A stretch of DNA of 64,000 bases from Agromyces sp. H17E-10 (GTDB lineage Bacteria; Actinomycetota; Actinomycetes; Actinomycetales; Microbacteriaceae), in assembly GCF_022919715.1 (NCBI RefSeq), contig NZ_CP095042.1, positions 3,720,001-3,784,000 on the forward strand, given 5' to 3'. This document shows positions 19,919 through 28,092 of this stretch, one piece after another; the stretch's first letter is position 1; every line of letters begins with the position of its first letter. Both the position numbers and the translations under genes were made by a program. Below the pieces are notes generated by a model. The model was not told where the DNA came from, made no database searches, and saw nothing but the letters and a program-made list of their open reading frames with translations.

Positions 19919-20545
19919 CTACACGTTCGAGCTCTCCCCGAACTCGGCGACCACCTCGGCAGCGAGCGTCTGGAGTTCGTGGCTCGCGGGCCCGGGATCG
20001 GCGACGAACACGGCTCGCCGGTAGTAGTGGAGCTCACGGATCGACTCGAGGATGTCGGCGAGAGCGCGGTGCCCACCGTTCTTCGGGGGCGAGTTGAAGT
20101 ACGCACGCGGGAACCAACGCTTGGCCAGTTCTTTGATCGATGAGACGTCGACGTTGCGATAGTGCAGGTGCGCATCGAGTCGGGGCATGTACTTCGTGAG
20201 GAATGCACGGTCGGTGCCGATGGAGTTGCCGGCGAGGGGGGCCTTCTGCTCGTCGGGAACGTGCTTCAGAACGTACTCGAGCACCTGGTACTCGGCCTCG
20301 GCGACCGAGACCCCGTTCGGGATCTCCTCGATCAGGCCGGAAGTCGTGTGCATCTGGCGCACGAACTCGCCCATGGACTCGAGCGCGCTCGCGTCGGGTT
20401 TGATGACGATGCTGAGCCCGCCGTCGACGGGACGGAGGTCGTAGTCGGTGATGACGACGGCGATCTCGACCAGCTCATCGACCTCGAGGTCGAGCCCGGT
20501 CATCTCGCAGTCGATCCAGACCAGTCTGTCGCTCGATGAAGCCAT
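19919..20545 (-). CDS. orn: Oligoribonuclease
   Basis: 3'-5' exonuclease of the DEDDh family that degrades short RNAs, including pGpG from c-di-GMP turnover. Length 208 aa; essential in many bacteria. Exo motifs: WIDCEMTGLD (I, about 10-19), GNSIGTDRAFL (II, about 107-117), and HRALADILESIREL (III, His and Asp, about 160-173). The ATG at 20545 lies 6 nt after TAGACT and lacks a ribosome binding site. C-terminal residues beyond VFVADPGP are variable. Confidence 0.95.
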   Translation of the reverse strand: MASSSDRLVWIDCEMTGLDLEVDELVEIAVVITDYDLRPVDGGLSIVIKPDASALESMGEFVRQMHTTSGLIEEIPNGVSVAEAEYQVLEYVLKHVPDEQKAPLAGNSIGTDRAFLTKYMPRLDAHLHYRNVDVSSIKELAKRWFPRAYFNSPPKNGGHRALADILESIRELHYYRRAVFVADPGPASHELQTLAAEVVAEFGESSNV

Positions 20546-20551
20546 GCGGCG

Positions 20552-20557
20552 AGTCTA
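20552..20557 (-). promoter_or_regulatory. -10 hexamer TAGACT, leaderless orn promoter
   Basis: TAGACT on the minus strand ends 6 nt before the orn ATG. No Shine-Dalgarno sequence. Confidence 0.5.
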
Positions 20558-20600
20558 TCCGGCCACGCCGACACCCCCGTGAAATGTCGTTTGCTCCGCA

Positions 20601-20606
20601 TATGGT
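20601..20606 (+). promoter_or_regulatory. -10 hexamer TATGGT, leaderless HNH gene promoter
   Basis: TATGGT ends 6 nt before the ATG at 20613. It is divergent from the orn promoter, and the two start sites are only about 70 bp apart. Confidence 0.45.
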
Positions 20607-20612
20607 CAGGGC

Positions 20613-21092
20613 ATGAAACGCTGCGCACGGTGCAACGAAGCGAAGTCGAGCGAGGATTTCAACCGGTCGCCGAAGAACCGCGATGGATTGCACTCGTACT
20701 GCCGTCTCTGTCAGAAGGCGTACTACCGCGACAATTTCGAACGTCATGCTCGCAACGTCCGTGCTACGAGTCTGCGCCGTCTCGTCCTGGCGAGGGAACT
20801 CGTGGCACGGCACCTGGCAACAGGCTGCGTGGACTGTGGAATCACCGACCTGCGCGTTCTCGAGTTCGATCACGTCCGCGGAACGAAGGTCGACTCGATC
20901 GCGAATCTGGTTCGTCGCGGACGCAGCCGAGCGATCATCGAGGCCGAGATCGAGAAATGCGACGTTCGCTGCCGGAACTGCCATGCGATCGTCACGATCC
21001 AACGACGCGCGCGATCATGGCATTTCGACCTGCTCGACGGGGATGGTGAATGGTCCCCCCGGAGAGATTCGAACTCCCGACCAAGTGGGTAG
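20613..21092 (+). CDS. HNH endonuclease-like protein overlapping tRNA-Arg
   Basis: Length 159 aa as an open frame. N-terminal zinc ribbon (CARCNEAKSSEDFNRSPKN ... YCRLCQKAYYRDN, residues 4-42) and an HNH/HNN-type nuclease fold (CVDCGITDLRVLEFDHVRG, about 88-106; CDVRCRNCHAIVT, about 131-143). The last 14 or so residues (SPRRDSNSRPSG) come from reading antisense through tRNA-Arg and are probably not a conserved domain. Base composition is visibly less GC-rich than its neighbours. Similar proteins occur in phages and genomic islands. DNA cleavage is the family's usual activity; the target is unknown. Confidence 0.72.
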   Translation: MKRCARCNEAKSSEDFNRSPKNRDGLHSYCRLCQKAYYRDNFERHARNVRATSLRRLVLARELVARHLATGCVDCGITDLRVLEFDHVRGTKVDSIANLVRRGRSRAIIEAEIEKCDVRCRNCHAIVTIQRRARSWHFDLLDGDGEWSPRRDSNSRPSG

Positions 21093-21126
21093 AAACCACC
21101 TGCTCTGTCCACTGAGCTACGGGGGG
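21051..21126 (-). tRNA. tRNA-Arg (TCT)
   Basis: Minus-strand cloverleaf: acceptor CCCCCCG/CGGGGGG, D arm GCTC..GAGC, anticodon loop TTTCTAC (anticodon TCT) on stem GGTGG/CCACT, T arm GGGAG TTCGAAT CTCTC, discriminator A, encoded CCA. Its 3' portion overlaps the last 42 bp of the convergent HNH reading frame. Confidence 0.96.
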
Positions 21127-21199
21127 CCGTGGCACGATGCTCAGGCCAGCATAGCGATCCCTGCCCCGTCGAACATGCGGTTCGGGACCCGACGCGCGA

Positions 21200-22420
21200 T
21201 CAGCCTTCAGTCGGCACGTGCACGTCGTCGGTCATCGCGCGATCGCCCGAAGCGCTGCCGCGGCGTCGCAGCAGGAGCGCGATGAGCGGGAAGAGCAGCA
21301 CCGACAGCATGCCCGCGCCGACGAGCGCCGCGGCGGTGCCGCTCGTGAGGTCGCCGACGTCGACGCCGATGGCCGTGACCGCGACGATGATCGGAAGGCC
21401 CGTCGCGCCGAAGAGCGCGGTCGCTGCGACGTCGCGTCGGCTCGAGCCCGCTGGCGCCGCGAGCATCGAGGGCAGGCCGCGGACGATGAGCAGCAGCACG
21501 AGGAAGATCGGGAGGAGCGCGAGCGTGCGCCCGTCGGCGAAGAGCGCCTCGAGATCGAACGTGATACCCGTGTTGATGAAGAAGACCGGCACGAGGAAGC
21601 CGTAGCCGACGGCTTCGAGTTTCGACTCGATCGCCTCGGCGTCGCGCTCGGGCGCTCCACTCAGCATCAGCCGGTACAGCACGCCGGCGGTGAATGCGCC
21701 GAGGAGCATGTCGAGGTCGAGCACGATGCTGAGCGCGACGAGTGCGAGCAGGATGAAGATGACGAGGCGCACGGCGAACTGTCCGCTGGTGTGCAGCGTC
21801 GAGGTGATGATCGCGTGCATCCGCTTGCCGACGCCCTTCGCGGCGAGCCAGATCGCGATGCCGGCGATGACGGCGAACAGGACGAGCACGATCGCTGCGA
21901 CGAGCGGCGACCGCCCGCTCAGGAACAGCGAGATCGCGAGCAGCGGACCGAACTCGCCGACGGCCCCGATCGCGAGCACGGAGAGGCCGAACGGCGTCGT
22001 CAGGTCACCGGAGTCCCGCAGCACGGGCATGAGCGTGCCGAGCGCGGTCGAGGTCAGCGCGATGCCGATGAATGCCGCGGCGGGCAGGTCGGGGGCGAAG
22101 AGTGCGGCGATGCCGACGCCTGCCGCGAGCGAGATGATCCAGCCGATCGCAGCCCGGCTGAGCGGGCGCCCCCGGATGGCGCGGAAGTCGATCTCGTTGC
22201 CGGCCAGGAAGAACAGCATCGCGAGGCCGAACTCCGCGAGCATGCCCATGAACTGCTCGGGGACGACCCAGCCCAGCACCGAAGGCCCGACCACGAGGCC
22301 GAGCACGATCTCGAACACGACGAGCGGAATCGCGATCCAGCGGCCGAGACCACGCACGATCAGCGGTGCGGCGACCGCGATCGCCGGGACGAGCACCATG
22401 GTGCTGATCGAGTACTCCAC
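21200..22420 (-). CDS. Cation/proton antiporter (CPA2 / KefB-like)
   Basis: Membrane antiporter exchanging Na+ or K+ for H+. Length 406 aa with about 12 to 13 predicted helices. CPA2-type landmarks: [34 protein letters not shown] (helix 3) and [17 protein letters not shown] (helix 5-6). A long cytosolic linker follows [16 protein letters not shown], then [18 protein letters not shown]. No C-terminal TrkA-N/RCK domain. The usual ND or DD pair of helix 5 is not obvious, so ion choice is unclear. GTG at 22420 is chosen because AGGAGG lies 5 nt upstream; an in-frame ATG at 22489 has none. Divergent from nadE. Confidence 0.83.
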   Translation of the reverse strand: MEYSISTMVLVPAIAVAAPLIVRGLGRWIAIPLVVFEIVLGLVVGPSVLGWVVPEQFMGMLAEFGLAMLFFLAGNEIDFRAIRGRPLSRAAIGWIISLAAGVGIAALFAPDLPAAAFIGIALTSTALGTLMPVLRDSGDLTTPFGLSVLAIGAVGEFGPLLAISLFLSGRSPLVAAIVLVLFAVIAGIAIWLAAKGVGKRMHAIITSTLHTSGQFAVRLVIFILLALVALSIVLDLDMLLGAFTAGVLYRLMLSGAPERDAEAIESKLEAVGYGFLVPVFFINTGITFDLEALFADGRTLALLPIFLVLLLIVRGLPSMLAAPAGSSRRDVAATALFGATGLPIIVAVTAIGVDVGDLTSGTAAALVGAGMLSVLLFPLIALLLRRRGSASGDRAMTDDVHVPTEG

Positions 22421-22468
22421 GTGTCCTCCTGGGCGGCGAGTGTCCTGCGGCGATGCTAGTGGAGCGCG

Positions 22469-22490
22469 CGTGTTTCCTCGCGGAAACACG
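22469..22490. promoter_or_regulatory. Perfect 9-4-9 palindrome between nadE and antiporter
   Basis: CGTGTTTCC (22469-22477), spacer TCGC, GGAAACACG (22482-22490). It covers the -35 position of the nadE promoter and lies 49 bp upstream of the antiporter start. The size and symmetry fit a dimeric repressor operator. The regulator is unknown. Confidence 0.65.
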
Positions 22491-22497
22491 ACGGCGG

Positions 22498-22503
22498 TAT
22501 CGT
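22498..22503 (+). promoter_or_regulatory. -10 hexamer TATCGT, leaderless nadE promoter
   Basis: TATCGT ends 6 nt before the nadE ATG. The palindrome at 22469-22490 overlaps the -35 position. Confidence 0.5.
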
Positions 22504-22509
22504 CGGGGC

Positions 22510-23331
22510 ATGCGAGACCTGCAGGCGCGAATCATCGACGAACTCGACGTCGTCCCCGACATCGACCCGGCTGCCGAGGTGCGGAGCCGAGTCGACTTCT
22601 TGAAGGACTACCTGCGCGCGACCGGCGCTCGCGGGTTCGTCCTCGGCATCAGCGGGGGCCAGGACTCGTCGCTCGCCGGCCGTCTCTGCCGGATGGCGGT
22701 GGCCGAATTGGTCGACGAGGGCGTGGCTGCCCGCTTCGTCGCCGTCCGGTTGCCGTACGGCGTCCAGCACGACGAGGCCGATGCGCAGCTCGCGCTGAGC
22801 TTCATCGACCCGCAGGAGACGATCGTGTTCGGCATCGAGGGTGGCGTCGACGGGTTCACGGCCGACTTCGCGGAGGCCGTGGGTGCGCCGATCAGCGATT
22901 TCGGCAAGGGGAACGTGAAGGCGCGCATGCGCATGATCGCGCAGTACGCGATCGCCGGTGAGTACGGGCTGCTCGTGGTCGGGACCGACCATGCGGCTGA
23001 GGCGCTGACCGGGTTCTTCACGAAATTCGGCGACGGCGGCGCAGACCTCGTGCCGCTGACCGGACTGACGAAACGCCAGGGGCGGTCGTTGCTCGAAGAA
23101 CTCGGCGCACCTGAGCGCCTCTACCTGAAGGTGCCCACCGCCGATCTGCTCGACGGCGATCCCGGTCAGGCCGACGAAGCGAACCTCGGGCTCCGCTATC
23201 AGGACATCGACGCCTACCTCGAGGGCGAGGAGGTCGACGAAGCGGTCGCCGAGAAGATCGAGGCCCGCTACCTCCAGACACGGCACAAGCGCACGGTGCC
23301 CGCGTCGATGTTCGACGAGTGGTGGCGCTGA
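22510..23331 (+). CDS. nadE: NH3-dependent NAD+ synthetase
   Basis: Final step of NAD biosynthesis: amidates nicotinate adenine dinucleotide with ammonia and ATP. Length 273 aa, so it is the short, glutaminase-free form. Motifs: the PP-loop [14 protein letters not shown] (about 45-58), [64 protein letters not shown] and DELGLRY-like [17 protein letters not shown]. The ATG at 22510 directly follows a -10, without a ribosome binding site. Confidence 0.95.
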   Translation: MRDLQARIIDELDVVPDIDPAAEVRSRVDFLKDYLRATGARGFVLGISGGQDSSLAGRLCRMAVAELVDEGVAARFVAVRLPYGVQHDEADAQLALSFIDPQETIVFGIEGGVDGFTADFAEAVGAPISDFGKGNVKARMRMIAQYAIAGEYGLLVVGTDHAAEALTGFFTKFGDGGADLVPLTGLTKRQGRSLLEELGAPERLYLKVPTADLLDGDPGQADEANLGLRYQDIDAYLEGEEVDEAVAEKIEARYLQTRHKRTVPASMFDEWWR

Positions 23332-23353
23332 GCCCGGCCGCAGCTCGTCGAAC

Positions 23354-24025
23354 TCAGCGCCGGGGCTCGGCCTCGGACAGTGCGGCCGTCGCAGCCTCCG
23401 ACCCGGTCGGCAGGGTCTGCGTCGGTGCAGTCGCCGGATCAGCGGTGGCCGCGACCTCGCGGTAGCGGTCGTGGTGCTGCTCGGCGACCCACGTGTCCTG
23501 CGCGTCGATCGTTCCCTGGTCGGGCTCCTGACGTTGGGTGCGCCAGCGGTCGAGGTCGTTCTGGAACTGGCGTCGGCTGCGGCCGGGGTGGCGCTGCCAG
23601 TCGAGCAGCCGGTCGCGGAACTCGACGACGGCGGGATCGAGCTGGTAGCCGAACGTGGCCGACGCCCGCTTGAGTTCGTGCAGCTGGTGCGCCGCCCAGT
23701 TCGCCGCGACATCGGAACCGCGGATCGGCAGCAGCCGTACGACGATGTCGGCCTGGCCCACGGCGCGGTCGGCGAGCACCTGCTCCTGCGGGGTGAGCGA
23801 GTTCCAGACGGAGGCCTCGGTCGCGGCATCCACGAGCGCGGCGATCGCCGCAGCCTTCGCCTCGCGGTCGCGCTGCGCGACGACACGGCGGATCGCGGCG
23901 CTCGAGATCCACGCGGCGATGAGCCCCGCGGCGAGGACGGCGACGAAGAGCACGATCGCGGTGAACACCGTCGACTGGGAGGTGCTCGCGGTCAGCCAGG
24001 AGATGAAGTCGTTCCACCACTGCAT
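23354..24025 (-). CDS. Hypothetical single-pass membrane protein
   Basis: Not recognised. Length 223 aa. One helix at about 18-42 (STVFTAIVLFVAVLAAGLIAAW), then a charged, probably helical cytosolic part (RRVVAQRDREAKAAAIAALVDAA) with conserved-looking WNSLTPQEQVLADRAVGQADIVVRLLPI and FQNDLDRWRTQR. The C-terminus is Ala/Thr-rich. Convergent with nadE, and 22 bp from it. Leaderless start. Confidence 0.7.
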   Translation of the reverse strand: MQWWNDFISWLTASTSQSTVFTAIVLFVAVLAAGLIAAWISSAAIRRVVAQRDREAKAAAIAALVDAATEASVWNSLTPQEQVLADRAVGQADIVVRLLPIRGSDVAANWAAHQLHELKRASATFGYQLDPAVVEFRDRLLDWQRHPGRSRRQFQNDLDRWRTQRQEPDQGTIDAQDTWVAEQHHDRYREVAATADPATAPTQTLPTGSEAATAALSEAEPRR

Positions 24026-24031
24026 GGCCGC

Positions 24032-24037
24032 AGGCTA
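24032..24037 (-). promoter_or_regulatory. -10 hexamer TAGCCT, leaderless
   Basis: TAGCCT on the minus strand ends 6 nt before the ATG at 24025. Confidence 0.45.
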
Positions 24038-24096
24038 GCGTGGCGCGCGCGCGGCGCCGTCGTGCGCCGACGGCGTGGCCCGAATCGACGCCGCGT

Positions 24097-24345
24097 TCAA
24101 CGGAACAGTTCGATCGCCGACTCGGGCGACCAGAACTCGCCGAGCGGCACCGGTGGGCGGCCGCCGGGTACGAACCGCCGGACCGCGAACCGTGCGGTGA
24201 TGCCGTCGCCGCGGCGCTCGACGTGGCCGAGCACCGTGCCGCCGGGACGCACCACGCGCCAGAGGTCGGGGCCCGCGGGCAGGATGGCGAGGCCGGGGAC
24301 GGTGATGGGGAAGGGGTCGCGCACGCGGGCGGCGATGGTCGACAT
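24097..24345 (-). CDS. Small hypothetical protein
   Basis: Not recognised. Length 82 aa: MSTIAARVRDPFPITVPGLA, then ILPAGPDLWRVVRPGGTVLGHVE, RRGDGITARFAVRRFVPGG and a short C-terminal helix GEFWSPESAIELF. It looks like a compact beta-rich single domain. GAGGAGCAAC places a good ribosome binding site before the ATG. Divergent from the ssb gene. Confidence 0.65.
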   Translation of the reverse strand: MSTIAARVRDPFPITVPGLAILPAGPDLWRVVRPGGTVLGHVERRGDGITARFAVRRFVPGGRPPVPLGEFWSPESAIELFR

Positions 24346-24637
24346 GTTGCTCCTCTCGATGTCGCAGCCGGCCCTGCGCGGGTGATGCGGTGAGCGTATT
24401 CCGACCCGCCGACATCGGCCTTCCCGCTCGTTCGCGGCCGTCCGACGCCAAACCGGCGACTTCTCCTCGACAGGCGCGGTTCTGTTCGCCTCGTCCACAG
24501 ATCGGCTCGACGACGGCGGGATGCTCCGTGCCCGACGCGACGCTGGTGGCACGTGGTTCCGGGGCGGCATCCGGCACGAGGTCGCTCCGGAACCACGAGC
24601 CGTCGACTCGCGACGGCGCACGACTCGAGGAGAGCAC
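24346..24637. other. Intergenic region upstream of ssb
   Basis: About 290 bp with no credible gene. It holds the ribosome binding site of the minus-strand gene and, near ssb, an inverted repeat (24552-24597). GAGGAGA at 24627-24633 precedes the ssb ATG. Confidence 0.6.
24552..24597. repeat. Perfect 11-bp inverted repeat upstream of ssb
   Basis: CGTGGTTCCGG (24552-24562) and CCGGAACCACG (24587-24597), 24-nt spacer, ending 40 nt before the ssb ATG. It could be a leader hairpin or a protein site. Confidence 0.6.
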
Positions 24638-25201
24638 ATGACCGACAGCATCACGGTGACCGGCATCGTCGGCACCGATCCGACCCAGAAGGTGATCGGC
24701 GACGGCGTCGTCATCACCTCGTTCCGCCTCGCGTCCAACCGGCGCTACTTCGACAAGGCCAAGGGCACGTGGGAGAGCACGGAGACGAACTGGTTCACGG
24801 TGTCGGCGTTCCGGCAGCTCGGCCACAACGCCGGCTTCTCGGTGCGCAAGGGCCAGCACGTCGTCGTGCAGGGGCGTCTGCGGGTGCGCGCGTGGGAGGC
24901 GGGTGGCAAATCCGGTACCTCCGTCGACATCGAAGCCGATGCGATCGGGCACGACATGGCGTGGTGCATCTCGTCGTACGTCCGTACGCAGTCCGAATCC
25001 CGGTCGGCCGAGTCCGGCGCGGGCGACGCCGCCGACGACGTGGCCGCGCCCGTCGACGACGCCGGTTGGTCGAGTGTGTCGTCGGCCGGCGAATTCGGCG
25101 GAATCGGCGACGGAATCGGCGACACCGGGAGCCTCGGCCTCGAACCGATCGCAACGGATGACGAACTCGAGCGCGCCTACGCCGAATCGGCGAGCGACTG
25201 A
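24638..25201 (+). CDS. ssb: Single-stranded DNA-binding protein, divergent paralogue type
   Basis: Length 187 aa. The N-terminal OB fold (residues 1-110) has the SSB pattern: MTDSITVTGIVGTDPTQ, SFRLASNRRYFDKAKGTWES, TNWFTVSAFRQLGHNAGFSVRKGQHVVVQGRLRVRAW in order, then SVDIEADAIGHDMAW. The tail (110-187) is acidic and Gly/Ser-rich but ends ELERAYAESASD, without the DDDIPF-type tip that recruits repair and replication proteins. It probably is not the main replication SSB. Its own ribosome binding site (GAGGAGA) precedes the ATG. Confidence in the fold is high. Confidence 0.88.
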   Translation: MTDSITVTGIVGTDPTQKVIGDGVVITSFRLASNRRYFDKAKGTWESTETNWFTVSAFRQLGHNAGFSVRKGQHVVVQGRLRVRAWEAGGKSGTSVDIEADAIGHDMAWCISSYVRTQSESRSAESGAGDAADDVAAPVDDAGWSSVSSAGEFGGIGDGIGDTGSLGLEPIATDDELERAYAESASD

Positions 25202-25274
25202 TCGGGGCTGGCCGCTCGAGCCGGTCGAACGCATAGACTCGGCTCGGGCGGTCGACACCGCGGTGAGGGGAAGC

Positions 25275-25763
25275 ATGGCACGGCGGATCGGCACGACGGC
25301 GGCGCTCGCGCTGGTCACGACCGCGACGGTGCTCGCGCTCGCCGGCTGCACGTTCGGCGGGTCGACGCCGCCGACCGCTTCGCAGTCGCCGAGCGCATCG
25401 GTTCCGGCATCGACCGCGCCGGCTGCGCCGCCGACGCTCCGACCCGAGCTCTCGGCCGCCGAGAACCTCGAGTACTTCAACTCGGTCAACGCGGCCGTCG
25501 TCGTCGCCAACGCCGAAGCGCACGGTCGCGATTTCATCGACGCGCTCGTCGCCGCCGGCTTCGACAAGCAGGCGATGCAGGTGACCTCCGACGAGACGAC
25601 CCAGGGCGATCCTGCCGACTCGATCCAGTTCGCCGTGCTCTTCCAGGACGAGTGCCTCGTCGGCCAGTACGGCCCCAAGTCGGGCGGCTATCACGGCGCG
25701 GTGCGCCCCGCGCTCGGCACGGGCGGCTGCCTCATCGGGCAGATGCGCCCCATAGACTGGTAG
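25275..25763 (+). CDS. Hypothetical lipoprotein
   Basis: Length 162 aa. Signal peptide with lipobox LAGC (cleavage before the Cys at about 22), then a Thr/Ser/Pro/Ala-rich spacer (GSTPPTASQSPSASVPAST). A small domain follows: LSAAENLEYFNSVNAAVV, GRDFIDALVAAGFDKQAMQVT and, with two Cys, QDECLVGQYGPKSG and GTGGCLIGQ. The two C-terminal Cys could form a disulfide outside the cell. No known family recognised. Confidence 0.75.
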   Translation: MARRIGTTAALALVTTATVLALAGCTFGGSTPPTASQSPSASVPASTAPAAPPTLRPELSAAENLEYFNSVNAAVVVANAEAHGRDFIDALVAAGFDKQAMQVTSDETTQGDPADSIQFAVLFQDECLVGQYGPKSGGYHGAVRPALGTGGCLIGQMRPIDW

Positions 25764-25816
25764 CCGACATGCGGCGGCCCGTGCTCGGTGGCCGCCGAAC
25801 GGTGTGAGGAAAAGAC

Positions 25817-27499
25817 TTGGCTGAATACATTTACTCGATGGTGCGCGCCCGCAAGGCGGTCGGCGACAAGGTCATCCTCGACGACGTGACGATGGCGTTC
25901 CTCCCCGGAGCGAAGATCGGCGTCGTCGGTCCGAACGGCGCCGGAAAGTCGACGATCCTCAAGATCATGGCCGGCCTCGATCAGCCGTCGAACGGCGAGG
26001 CGAAGCTCACCCCCGGCTTCTCCGTGGGCATCCTCATGCAGGAGCCCGAGCTCGACGAGGACAAGACCGTGCTCGAGAACGTCCAGCAGGGCGTCGGCCC
26101 GATCAAGGCGAAGCTCGACCGCTTCAACGAGATCTCGCTGCTCATGGCCGAGCCCGATGCCGACTTCGATGCCCTCCTCGCCGAGATGGGAACGCTGCAG
26201 GAGGAGATCGACGCGGCCGACGCGTGGGATCTCGACTCGCAGCTCGAGCAGGCGATGGACGCGCTGCGGTGCCCACCGGGCGACGAGATCGTCTCGGTGC
26301 TCTCGGGCGGTGAGAAGCGCCGCGTCGCACTCTGCAAGCTCCTCCTGCAGAAGCCCGACCTGCTGCTCCTCGACGAGCCCACGAACCACCTCGACGCCGA
26401 GAGCGTGCTCTGGCTCGAGCAGCACCTCGCGAAGTACCCCGGCGCGGTGCTCGCCGTCACCCACGACCGGTATTTCCTCGACCACGTCGCCGAGTGGATC
26501 TGCGAGGTCGACCGCGGTCGCCTCTACCCCTACGAGGGCAACTATTCGACCTACCTCGAGAAGAAGCAGGAGCGACTCACCGTCCAGGGCAAGAAGGACG
26601 CGAAGCTCGCGAAGCGACTGAAGGAAGAGCTCGAGTGGGTCCGCTCGAACGCGAAGGGCCGGCAGGCCAAGTCGAAGGCCCGTCTCGCCCGGTACGAGGA
26701 GATGGCGACAGAGGCCGAGCGCACGCGCAAGCTCGACTTCGAGGAGATCCAGATTCCGGCTGGTCCCCGCCTCGGCGACATCGTGCTCGAGGTCAAGAAC
26801 CTGAAGAAGGGCTTCGGCGACCGGGTCCTCATCGACGGGCTCAGCTTCTCGCTGCCGCGCAACGGCATCGTCGGCATCATCGGTCCGAACGGCGTCGGCA
26901 AGACCACGCTCTTCAAGACGATCGTGGGCATCGAACCCGCCGACGGCGGCGACGTGAAGATCGGCGAGACCGTGCAGATCTCGTACGTCGACCAGACCCG
27001 TGGCGGCATCGACCCGAACAAGTCCCTGTGGGAGGTCGTCTCCGACGGGCTCGACTACATCCAGGTCGGCAAGACCGAGGTGCCGAGCCGTGCGTACGTC
27101 TCGACCTTCGGGTTCAAGGGGCCCGACCAGCAGAAGCGCGCGGGCGTCCTGTCGGGCGGTGAGCGCAACCGGCTGAACCTCGCTCTCACCCTGAAGCAGG
27201 GCGGCAACCTGCTGCTCCTCGACGAGCCGACCAACGACCTCGACGTCGAGACGCTGTCGAGCCTCGAGAACGCGCTGCTCGAGTTCCCCGGCTGCGCCGT
27301 CGTGATCACCCACGACCGGTGGTTCCTCGACCGCATCGCGACGCACATCCTCGCGTACGAGGGCACCGACGAGAACCCGTCGAACTGGCACTGGTTCGAG
27401 GGCAACTTCGAGGCGTACGAGGCGAACAAGGTCGAGCGCCTCGGCGCCGACGCCGCGAAGCCGCACCGTTCCACGTACCGCAAGCTCACGCGAGACTGA
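25817..27499 (+). CDS. ettA: Energy-dependent translational throttle protein EttA (ABC-F)
   Basis: ABC-F ATPase that binds the ribosomal E site and gates the first elongation step according to ATP/ADP. Length 560 aa. Two ABC domains: Walker A GPNGAGKST (about 37-45) and GPNGVGKTT (about 357-365), signatures LSGGEKRRV and LSGGERNRL, Walker B LLLLDEPTNHLD and LLLLDEPTNDLD. The EttA-type arm and linker (KLDRFNEISLLMAEPDADFD; KQERLTVQGKKDAKLAKRLK) are present. No membrane segment. The start codon is TTG, with GAGGAAAAG upstream. The thioesterase gene follows by 1 nt. Confidence 0.95.
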   Translation: MAEYIYSMVRARKAVGDKVILDDVTMAFLPGAKIGVVGPNGAGKSTILKIMAGLDQPSNGEAKLTPGFSVGILMQEPELDEDKTVLENVQQGVGPIKAKLDRFNEISLLMAEPDADFDALLAEMGTLQEEIDAADAWDLDSQLEQAMDALRCPPGDEIVSVLSGGEKRRVALCKLLLQKPDLLLLDEPTNHLDAESVLWLEQHLAKYPGAVLAVTHDRYFLDHVAEWICEVDRGRLYPYEGNYSTYLEKKQERLTVQGKKDAKLAKRLKEELEWVRSNAKGRQAKSKARLARYEEMATEAERTRKLDFEEIQIPAGPRLGDIVLEVKNLKKGFGDRVLIDGLSFSLPRNGIVGIIGPNGVGKTTLFKTIVGIEPADGGDVKIGETVQISYVDQTRGGIDPNKSLWEVVSDGLDYIQVGKTEVPSRAYVSTFGFKGPDQQKRAGVLSGGERNRLNLALTLKQGGNLLLLDEPTNDLDVETLSSLENALLEFPGCAVVITHDRWFLDRIATHILAYEGTDENPSNWHWFEGNFEAYEANKVERLGADAAKPHRSTYRKLTRD

Positions 27500-27500
27500 G

Positions 27501-27980
27501 ATGCGCCTGCACGTGCCGACTCCGCTCCGCTGGAGCGATCTCGACGCCTACGGGCACGTGAACAACGCCCGGATGCTGAGCCTTCTCGAGGAGGCTCGCA
27601 TCCAGGCGTTCTGGGTGAACGACGACGGCACTGCAGAACACGCGGTCGGCGCGTCGACGGCGGTGCTCGATGCGACGCCCGGCTCGACGACGATCACACT
27701 CATCGCGCGCCAAGAGGTGGAGTACCTCGCCCCCATCCCGTATCAGCGGCTGCCGCTCGACGTCGAGCTGTGGATCGGGCACATGGGCGGTGCGAGCCTC
27801 GACGTCTGCTACGAGGTCTACTCGCCGGCCGGGGCGTCGCCGCGCGTGCTGTACACCCGTGCGGTCACGACGATCGTGCTCGTGGATGCCGCGACCGAGC
27901 GGCCGCGGCGCATGAGCGACGACGAGCGCGCCGCGTGGGAGCCGTACCTCGAGGCGCCGATCGAGTTCCGTCGGCGCTGA
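27501..27980 (+). CDS. Acyl-CoA thioesterase, hotdog fold (4HBT type)
   Basis: Length 159 aa. RWSDLDAYGHVNNARMLSLLEEAR (about 9-32) carries the conserved Asp and Asn of YbgC/FadM-like enzymes, followed by IARQEVEYLAPIPY and WIGHMGGASLDVCYEVY. It presumably hydrolyses acyl-CoA or aromatic-CoA thioesters in the cytosol. It begins 1 nt after the ettA stop, so it is almost certainly co-transcribed, although no functional link to EttA is known. Confidence 0.85.
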   Translation: MRLHVPTPLRWSDLDAYGHVNNARMLSLLEEARIQAFWVNDDGTAEHAVGASTAVLDATPGSTTITLIARQEVEYLAPIPYQRLPLDVELWIGHMGGASLDVCYEVYSPAGASPRVLYTRAVTTIVLVDAATERPRRMSDDERAAWEPYLEAPIEFRRR

Positions 27981-28066
27981 GCTCCCGCTGGCCGCGTCGC
28001 CGACCTCGGCGCGGGTTCCGACGGCCTTGGTGCGTGGGCGCTGAGCTCCCGCTGTGCCGCGTCGCC
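27973..28066. repeat. Pair of 29-30 bp direct repeats, 64-bp period
   Basis: GGCGCTGAGCTCCCGCTG followed by GCCGCGTCGCC occurs at 27973-28001 and again, with one inserted T, at 28037-28066. The first copy spans the stop codon of the thioesterase gene. It looks like a short tandem duplication. Confidence 0.75.
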
Positions 28067-28092
28067 GGGCCTCCTGTGGACTCCGGTCGGTC

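Noticed and set aside
20613..21092. C-terminal SPRRDSNSRPSG as a real domain of the HNH protein
   Set aside because: It is the well-known translation of an antisense tRNA 3' end and is not counted as evidence of function.
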